Positions 55,354 through 64,000 of a stretch of 64,000 nt of DNA are shown here, one piece after another (position 1 is the stretch's first letter; each line of letters opens with the position of its first letter). The notes below the pieces were generated by a model that was given only the letters and a program-made list of their open reading frames with translations, was not told where the DNA came from and made no database searches. A program made the position numbers and the translations under genes. The stretch is from Patella vulgata (lineage: Eukaryota; Mollusca; Gastropoda; Patellidae), in assembly GCF_932274485.2 (NCBI RefSeq), contig NC_065886.2:42085501-42149500 (forward strand), given 5' to 3'.

Positions 55354-57001
55354 TTCCCAAACAACATTACAATTGGAATGAACTTGGTTTAATGTCATAT
55401 TTTCTGCTCGAAACAGTAGCTATTTTGATTTCTAGCTGTCAGAAGATCTCACAGGATCTTGTTTTTTTTTTTTATCTCATCTGAACAACAAGACATTTTT
55501 CTTGTGAGGACTTCAAACGGATTATATCTTACAACACTACTTCAAAAGAAGTTACTTTTGCAATTTTCAAATTGCTGTAAACCTTAATGTTAGTTAATTT
55601 ATAAAGAAATTTAACCAGTCGAGAAACCTATACAAAGTAACTGGGCTTGGGTACCCAGACAAAGTAGTATGATGTATTTAAATATATCATTTTTTCAGAA
55701 ACAAGTCCCTAAACTTCAAACCAGTGTCCCAGGTTAAGATTTGGTTTTAAGGAGTTCATTCTCTTCATTTATGAACCCAACAGATGAAATAAATTCAATT
55801 TATATGATATAAACATACAAGGCATTCATCCTGTTGGGAACAGCAGAATTATAACAGACATACTCTTGGTTTATTTGAAAAGAAAAACACTATTTCAAAA
55901 GATGTTTATTTCAAAAACAAATTTCGATACGTTTATTTATGTAAACTTAAACCCAGTGTTCTGTCTACATATGGTAGAGATACAGAGGAATGAGAATCTT
56001 ATTGTAGTGAAGTTATGTAGTTTTTGTATTGCCATAATTTTGTTTATATCTCTTACATAATAAAATCATTATAGATTGGTACAGACCAATAAAGGCAGAC
56101 AAATTACTTACATATGAAGAGAAAATTCAAATTTCACACCCCAAGTGAAGCGATTAGTTTGAAATTATGTGGAACTAAGATTTTGAACTGGTTTACATTT
56201 AAAGTGGCACTTGGGGATAAACCTTAGTTTATTAAAAACATCCCAAATTATTTGTTAATATATAAGCTTACTCATTTTAGGAAATAAATGTTTCCCCTAA
56301 TTTTAAATTTTGCCGTTTTCTACACCTGCAAAGTGTTACGCTCATAAAATGGAAGTAAATTTAGGATTGTTGAACTCTTCTGGTTAAGTCAAGGGTTATT
56401 ATTTGAAAATGGTGATTCAATTTTTTCTTAGTGTTACTTTAAGTAAATAGTAATTTAAATTAATTAGTGGAAACTACTGGAGGAATAAGATGTTTATAAG
56501 TACATTTATTTAGGCCATTTGGTGTATCAGGTGCCCGTATACCTTGTACCTACATTTGTTACCTTCAGCTGATGTTGGGTACTGAAGACTTTCAAATTAA
56601 AAACAAATCACTTCAAGTAAAAAATATCACAGAACTCAAGGGTGTTCCAACTAGAGTACTACTCATTACTGAGATAGAAATTATGCTTCAATTAAAAGCC
56701 TATCAGGCTCAGACAAGCCCCAGAGACAATTATATAATGTTACCTGGATATGATTAACAGAATGTTTAAAATAGAAATTATTTCATATAAATAGAGTGTA
56801 CACAGATTGATATTAAATCTACGATATGGTTTCTTATTAGCAGCATTGACCATTTATTGTATTCCGCAGAAAGCTGGACTGCTGTTCTAACTTCAGATGA
56901 GCAATCATAAGTGTTGAAAATCATGAATAATTTCCACAAAACTAAATCAGAATGTTAACTATGTGAATTTCCCTGATCAATGTATCAGGTGTTAAAATCT
57001 A

Positions 57002-57362
57002 TAACGGTGGCTAAGTGGGTAAGACGCTGGCTCGCTAATCTGGAGGTCGGGTGTTCGAACCCTGCATCGGCTGAGAAAGTTCATCCAGATTTTCCAGCGT
57101 GGTTCCCCCTTGTCAGTGATGCAAGACGGAGGGCCTAACAAGGACAGCTGTCTAGTCGTTTGGATGGGACGAAAAACCAAGGTTCTGTGTACACATTGGC
57201 ATGCATACAAAAGATCCCTGTACAGTTGGAATTCGATATAAGAGTAGGCCGTGGTGCCACAGTCCAGGCAAAATTTCCCTCATAGCACACTGTATGGCGT
57301 ATGCCCGTCTTCATTAGCCCAGTTCAGAGCAGAACAGTAGGACGTTAAACCCCATTTCATTC
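57002..57362 (+). mobile_element. SINE family S1, near full length
   Basis: The most complete S1 copy. It has a tRNA-like head with an A box (GGCTAAGTGGGTAAGACG) and B box (GGTGTTCGAACCC), and a body with GAGAAAGTTCATCCAGATTT and TTGTCAGTGATGCAAGACGG. The 3' end is GGACGTTAAACCCCATTTCA. The roughly 360-base length and pol III boxes mark it as a tRNA-derived SINE. It is the reference for the other S1 copies. Confidence 0.85.
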
Positions 57363-60300
57363 TACCATCACAACTGAAGCAATAGTTTGGACTTGGGTTG
57401 TGAAGCTGAAACCTCATAATATGTTACAATGGTGGAAGCTTTGTTTAATTACATTTAGTGATAAATTAGTTTAGTTTAGGTATCTATACTTCCCCACTAA
57501 TATTATCACCACACTTTAATTGATTGACTGTCAGCGCATGAATTAACATGTCAAAATTTGCCCACAGAGACTTGCCTTAGCTTGATACAAATTGATTGAA
57601 TTAAGAGAGAAAATTATCAGGGCTGGAGAATTTGGAAATATTCCCAGATGGGCACTCTTAATCTCGTTGTTAAACCCATAAACCTTTGGACCCTGTCCAC
57701 TCTGGTCAGTTTTAATCATGGTCCAGGGGCAATGAACACCAATATTGTGTCAATCAAGGCACTCAGAAACATTACAGGAACAATGACCACGCATGTTGAG
57801 TGTGATTATTGGTAAAATCAATTTAGTATCGGCTTTCTTCACAAGTTGTGGTGCTAAACTTAGCTTGGTTTTTGTATTCAGTAGATTTTGAGTAACGAGG
57901 GTAAGAAGTATCAAGTATGATTTGTATTATCAAGTTGAGATAGCAGATATGCAAATACAGATGCAATGATTCATTGAACAGACGACAGTGACTACAGATA
58001 TGATACAACCTGAAATATTACCCTTCAAACATGGCCGATATCTTAATCCTTGAATAAAGATCATTTGTATAAATGCATTCGCTTGTTTTTATTGAAACTG
58101 ATCCTTTTAGAACATTAGTCTGTCTGAGAGTTAACGATCTGGTCAAACATTTGACAAAGAAGGAATTAGACAACTGCCCATAATCTGTCGTCTTCGGCAA
58201 AGATAATGAATGAAATAAATGATTTCAGTGAATAGTATTCCGTAGTTGCCAAGATTATTATCTTGAGGTAGAACAAAGCATGTAAAGCACACAGTTTAAC
58301 GCTGGAAATAAAGGTCAGAAAATATTTGACTTCAGACATATCATGCATGTATTACGTTTGATCAGGGTGCCAAATATCTGATTGGCGTAATTTTATAGAT
58401 CACATATTCAAAAAGAGTAGACTTAATTAGGTTCAGAATAAAATTTGTTTTCATATCGACTGGATTTACCATAGGAATCTAATAATGTGGATTGTAAAAA
58501 ACGTGTTCAGATTGAATCATTTGTTGTGTGTTCAAATACATTTACCTAGGTAACGTGTATTAATATTGCCATATCAACTTAGGTATATTATGACATGGAG
58601 TTGTCTACTATTTTAAGCTTTGGTTGTCACATACCCTTTTTCTTAGGAATTGTCATGAAGATGTTAACAATTTTATGAAGTGCATAGAAGAATGTAATTT
58701 CATACCACCATCTGCAGAAATCAAGCAATGATCATGTTGAAATTAATTCAACAATTGGATATAAATGTTTCCATATACATTGGATTAATTTTTTCTGAAC
58801 TAGATGAAGAACAATAAAGAATATCATCATTATCCCGGTTGTTGCAGAAAAATGGGACGTTAAACTTGATTTTATTTCATTTATTGAACCAATAGATGAC
58901 AATTACTTATTGTTTTATTGACATCCGTATTCCATGTTCTTTACTATATTGAGGGGTGGGGGTTCTAACATGTGCACTTTAGATAATTAGGATGGCCTGT
59001 CCAACCTCTTGGGTTTTCCCAGGGTCTCCTGATATCAAACCACAGCTTATAAAATTGAACCATATGTTAGTCCTGAAATGACATAATTGTGTCAAGTAGC
59101 TGTTAAACCCAATTTTCTCTCTTTGTCTTTAATATGACCTTGGATAACCCCAACCTAAAACTGGGTGCAGCTCCATTATCTTATGTCATGTATCTAGAAA
59201 TTCCATCTTCATCTTATCTGAAATATAAAGCATACAGAAAGTCACATGTGGTGTGAGTTAAACTGAGAAACAACAAGACACCATTAGTTAAAATCACAGT
59301 TTCAATGAATGACCATTTCTAATTGAAATAAATAAAACTATCTATCTTGTACATATCATGTGCAGACTTCAGGTGATGTGATATGTAGAATATGTCTTAA
59401 TTTGCCTGGTAAAAACATCTGAACAACAAGAATTCTCGCTCACCTACAGGCATCTGTTCCACATAAGAAATCATTTGTCTGTTAGAATTAAATTGGTCAT
59501 AGTTTATAAGCAATATGGCAGCAAAATCACAGACAAGTATGCATCCATTAAGATGTGTTATCTGATGAACGATGTTGGCCACTTAACTGGTCAAGTCAAC
59601 AAATAAATGATATCAGTTTAGCAGCAATTGTCTACCAGATTGATCTGCACCTAGCTCTGTATACCCAACTTTGAAGATTTGTGTTAATAAATGAGGATTG
59701 TCAAACTGACCAACCTCCTCCAATAATAGCATTCTTTCTGTCAGGTGCCATGGCACCATTATCGTTATTTCAAGTAAGCAAATTCTTGAGAACTTGTCCT
59801 CAATTTTTCTCAAACCATTGATTGGTACAGCATATTTGTTCACCACCCTGGAACCAAAATAACTCAATTATTCATCTCAAACATGTTTTGAACCAACAAA
59901 ATTGTTATTCAGTAAGAGAAAAAAATGTTTTCTTTTCTCCGTATTTTCAAGGAATTTTATGGGTACCATAAATATTTGTAGTTTCTCAAATTATTTGCAG
60001 GATTCCATGCAGTTTTAAAATTAAATTTCATAAATGACCAGGCACTTTTATGTCTTGCTTTATGATGTATGATTCAGAATTGGATCATTTTAGCCACCTG
60101 AGGAAACAGAACTACATTACTTAAATCATACGTGAAGGATATTGCATGACATAACAATATTCTGGCCAATTCTGTCATAACTATATCTCTAGTTTTATCT
60201 TTCATATGGATTGGTACAAGAAATATTTCTGATGTAATTCTTTGGAGACTTGACTTTTTTTCTTTTTTTTCTTTTTGAACATTATAAAAACAGTATCTGC

Positions 60301-60899
60301 TCTATTGATTGTCGTGTAGAACTTTTTTTAAGCATATCTTGTAAAATTCCACTGAGTGATTTTTGGTGAATGGATATATCTAAGGCAAATGTGGGGGAAT
60401 TGATAAATCAAGCAGCGCTTGTCATTCAAGTTTCTATAGGTAATAGCCCCCCTCCCCTCCCACACTCTCTCATTCTTTAGCCAGAAGTTGTTACCTCCCT
60501 TGCCAATCATATTCCAATCTGCTTTTTTACTCTCTCCTTTTGGATTTAAAGGAAAACCGCAAGTTTCTCTCAATAATATGAATTAAATACTATAAGGAAT
60601 CATTAAAGATGGTATCAATCATATTGTGGTAATTAATTGAGACTGGTAAAAGGAAGAAACTTATTCATTAAGCCTATTTACATGATTACATAACGGTAGT
60701 TCCAGAGGCTCCCCATTCTGAACAGGACTTAAAAATCATGACAACCACTGACGCTCCCAGCTAAGGGATTTTAATAAATTCTATCATTTGGGTGACACAC
60801 TGATTACCAGTAATGAAATGTGACAGGGCTAAATGAAAATTCTCCCCAACCCAACAAAATCACAGACATTAAATAATTTTATTAAGCCCACAACATATA
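57363..60899. other. no gene recognised outside the S2 SINE
   Basis: Non-coding apart from the S2 copy at 58950. CTCCCC-rich tract at 60448-60470. Confidence 0.45.
58950..59125 (+). mobile_element. SINE S2, internally deleted
   Basis: Shortened head, then GGCCTGTCCAACCTCTTGGG and a TGTTAAACCCAATTTTCTCT tail. An additional body-only piece of S2 is at 48290-48345. Confidence 0.65.
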
Positions 60900-61735
60900 T
60901 GGTATAGAGATTTGTAAAATTTGCTGTATTCAAATTCATTTATTCCGTTGACGATCAGAGAATGGAACACATTGGAACCCGAAGTACAAAATTCAAGTTC
61001 TGTCTCATCATTAGTTTCAAGCTTGATTAAAAACGACTATATTTTTCCACAGTACTATTATATTGGAGATAGAAAAAATCAAATAATACATAGTAAACTG
61101 AGATTAGGCTGCAGCGATTTAAATGGTCATAAGTTTTTGAGTCATTTAACGGATAGCCCCGCCTGCGCGTGTGGTCACCATTTTGAAGATTGTTATCATT
61201 ATCTACTAGTATGTTCCTTGCATTCGGGTGCCCGAGGTCAAACTATTGGTTTACTAAAGCAGCAATTTCAAGATATTAGTATTTTATTAAATGGTCAGTT
61301 TTTCCTCTCAGTTGATCAAAATGAGTTCATTTTTAACACTGTTCATAATTTCTTAAAATTGTCAAAACGTTTCTAACTTCCAAATCATCCCGTCTGTTAT
61401 TGATTTATTTACTCTATACATAATATACCAAATAATACTTCACGTTTAGATAGGTTTTATATGGAGGGGAGGGGGTTTGCGGCCATATTAATATAAAGTA
61501 ATGGTACCATATTAATATAAAGTAATGGAACGGACAACTGTATATATGTATAAATGTTTAGTTTATATTTAAATCTCAAATAATTTTATATTTTTATATG
61601 TTCTTGTTGTATATATGTTCTGTATGTACATAAATTAAACTTATTTTTGTAAATTCTGGAGAGGAGTCAACATAGGCCCAGCCTGTTCTCCAATCCATTT
61701 TCAAATGAAATAAAATACTGTTTAAAAAAAAAATA
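60900..61735 (+). mobile_element. LINE 3' end with C-terminal reverse-transcriptase ORF
   Basis: The frame at 60921-61376 encodes 151 residues: SFIPLTIREWNTLEPEVQNS near the start, YYYIGDRKNQIIHSKLRLGC, then CACGHHFEDCYHYLLVC. This is the usual tail of non-LTR reverse transcriptase ORF2 proteins, where a wn.Lp..v motif leads to a cysteine/histidine finger (CxCG...E...H.L..C). A 3' untranslated part follows, ending in an A-rich tail near 61718-61735. The 5' part is missing, as expected of 5'-truncated LINE insertions. The clade was not settled. Confidence 0.75.
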
Positions 61736-63013
61736 ATATTTGAACTCATAGAATACAAACAGATAATATAAAAAATATCTGTTCATTTTGATAGTCATGT
61801 GTATTGTGCAATCATAAAAAAACGAATCTGTTTTATTAATATTAATATTAGCAAAAGTCATCAAAATTTAATATGAAACATTGTCAACACTTTATGAAAA
61901 AAAACTCATCTTGCAATACCAATCATAATTTTTGTCGATATTTCTTTTGTTCAAATCTTTCTGAAAAACTTGTTTGTCAGGATTTAATTTTCGAGCTATA
62001 AAATTTTTTCAAGATGAATCTGAAATTGTGGGGAGAATCGTGAAAGGGTAATAACAATGTTGACAAGAAATGATGTTTTTTAACAAGAAATATCGTGTAA
62101 AAATGATGTTCTGTGATTGAAAGAAGTACATTGATTAATCTTACAATTTCCAATCTTGACCATCATTTGTCAGCACTGATTGCAGGCTGTCCAGAAAAAT
62201 GGCACCTTGCCTGACACTTGGTCAATGTATAATGCCAGTGTTAAAGTCATGACTCATGAATCCATTATTTTCCCCACTAAAAACCTAAATACCCCTTTTA
62301 GCATGTTTGTCAAAGAATATAATTCATTGGAATTTTTTCTCCAGGTTTTCTTTCAACCAGTTGAATCCTTTCTTCACACCATATTTCATCGTTTTATTTT
62401 AACATTAGTTTTTAAAAGCTGGTCTTTTATTACACCATTCAGATTTCATGATTGTGTGACTTTTTTTCGGTAGCCGATTGATTCTGAAGCCAAAAAACAT
62501 TTATCCTGATCTGCTATCTGTCTCATGTAATGGCCAAACATTTTCAAATATTGACATCTCACAGATTACACATAGATTTGTCAGCAATTATGTTTAACAA
62601 CGAACATTAGGCAAAAGATGTAGATTTGAGTGATGTTTTAAATATGCATTTAAGCAAAATGTCAAAAAAATTCTTGGAACTTTGATTTCAGAGAACTATT
62701 AATGGTAATCTAAATGTTTACGAGTACAAAGCTGCCAAAATTATTTGAAATAAATTTTTACATTCATCTTTCGAGGTTACTCTTCTGTATCATTTGTAGT
62801 CCTTAAAAGTAAAACAAACATTTTTCCTCCATGTCCAGCAAAGCTAAGTTATATATGCCATTTAGACACTTCAATTAAGCTGCTTTAAAAATGTCAGTGA
62901 TATTAAGCTAGGTCTAAATACGCTAGCTCTCTACCTTTAAAAATGGCAGACTAGATATAGCGATCTGAAGTCCGAACAGGCTATAATAGTTTGGACCTGA
63001 ATTTCTAAAATTT
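61736..63013. other. no gene recognised
   Basis: AT-rich. A 97-codon + strand frame (62180-62473) has no recognised motif. Confidence 0.45.
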
Positions 63014-64000
63014 TTGTCCCCCGCCTTTCGAAGAAAGCAGGGGACTATTAAAATGGGTTCGTCCGTCTGTCTGTCTGTCCTCTGTCTGTCCGTCTGTCTG
63101 TCCGTCTGTCCGTCCGTCCGTCCGTCCGTCCGTCTGTCTGTCCGTCTGTCTGTCCGTCACACTTTTTGGGACACAATAACTCTCTTCCTAATTGAGCTAG
63201 AATGTTCAAACTTGGTGTATGTGTTTATTAGGTCAATGCCTTGATGGAGTTCGAAGATGAGCATTTTCCGCTTAGGGTAAGCAGAGATAAGCAATTTGAT
63301 TGGTTGATGCTTTAGGACACGATAACTCTCTTCCTAATTGGGCTAGAATGTTCAAACTTGGTGTATGTGTTGATTAGGTCAATGCCTTGATGGAGTTCGA
63401 AGATGAGCATTTTCCGCTTAGGGTAAGCAGAGATAAGCAATTTGATTGGTTGATGCTTTGGGACACGATAACTTTTAATTGAGCTAGAATGTTCAAACTT
63501 GGTGTATGTGTTTATTAGGTCAATGCCTTGATGGAGTTCGAAGATGAGCATTTTCCGCTTAGGGTAAGCAGAGATAAGCAATTTGATTGGTTGATACTTT
63601 GGGGCACGATAACTCTCTTCCTAATTGAGCTAGAATGTTCAAACTTGGTGTATGTGTTGATTAGGTCAATGCCTTGATGGAGTTCGAAGATGAGCATTTT
63701 CCACTTAGGGTAAGCAGAGATAAGCAATTTGATTGGTTGATGCTTTGGGACACGATAACTTTAGTTCTAATTAAGTGAGATTGATGAAACTTGGTGTATA
63801 GATTTATTATATGAATACCTTAACTAAGTTCGATAATGAACATTTTTTGCTGAGGGTAAGCAGAGTGATAAGCAATTTGATTGGTAGAAACTTTGGAACA
63901 CAATAACTCTCCTTCTAATTGAGGTAGAATGTTCAAACTTGGCATAGGTGTCTATTAGGTGAATGTTTAAACTTGATGTATATGTAGATGTTCATTAGGT
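63014..64000 (+). mobile_element. satellite-type element (copy 3), runs off the edge
   Basis: Starts TTGTCCCCCGCCTTTCGAAG, followed by a long GTCC/GTCT run (63061-63157). At least six tandem units follow, starting at about 63171, 63317, 63463, 63604, 63750 and 63898 (spacing 141-148 bases). Neighbouring units are very similar, and a reverse frame stays open across several, which follows from unit similarity rather than coding. Confidence 0.75.

Larger units (their letters stand above)
52957..57001. other. no gene recognised
   Basis: Contains the foldback at 54202 and the tandem pair at 55290. Overlapping 69- and 101-codon frames on both strands at 54813-55118 match nothing known to me. Confidence 0.45.

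Noticed and set aside
57002-57075. tRNA gene call at the SINE heads
   Set aside because: A and B boxes are present, but no complete cloverleaf with acceptor stem is seen. These are SINE promoters.
63312-63727. - strand frames repeating YPKRKMLIFELHQGIDLINT
   Set aside because: They arise because the 146-base satellite units are similar and their length keeps the frame in places. There is no start context and no conserved protein.

Overview
The window looks like nuclear DNA from a mollusc, most likely a gastropod. Three things support this: a vertebrate-like split gene with GT-AG introns, an AT-rich intergenic background, and dense tRNA-derived SINEs and short inverted-repeat elements of the kind seen in molluscs. 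The genus cannot be fixed from sequence alone; a limpet would fit but this is a guess.

One intact host gene is readable: NAXD, the ATP-dependent NAD(P)H-hydrate dehydratase, on the + strand. I could assemble nine exons from 15342 to 36135 (about 286 codons, all phases consistent), starting with a short leader exon that looks like a mitochondrial targeting peptide. The last roughly 45 residues expected for the family were not found up to position 64000. The intron before the ninth exon is 13.7 kb long. The other introns are short to medium and are packed with mobile DNA.

Region 1-5260 holds SINE copies, a LINE 3' remnant and a G/C-homopolymer-rich tandem repeat. Region 5261-12201 looks like one 6.9-kb DNA transposon with long terminal inverted repeats rich in CTCGAG-type motifs, flanked by TA. 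It contains a decayed HECT-type ubiquitin-ligase-like gene on the - strand, several SINEs and a 146-bp-period satellite element. A smaller relative (12204-13672) abuts it at a shared TA. Region 14500-36135 is the NAXD locus. Region 36136-64000 is mostly non-coding. It holds a LINE fragment, a Helitron-like element with an exact A|T insertion site, a TIR element, a perfect 515-bp tandem duplication, a second LINE 3' end and another satellite-type element running off the right edge.

At least three tRNA-headed SINE families occur here, and all three end in a related 3' tail (GTTAAAC followed by a CATTTC-type end). Several insertions keep clear target-site duplications, so nested insertion order can be read. 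The most interesting observations are the HECT gene inside the long-TIR element, the satellite-type element that ends 11-14 bases before a NAXD exon and appears to supply its polypyrimidine tract, and the SINE 'dimer' enclosed by one target-site duplication. All calls were made by eye; no alignments or database searches were run.
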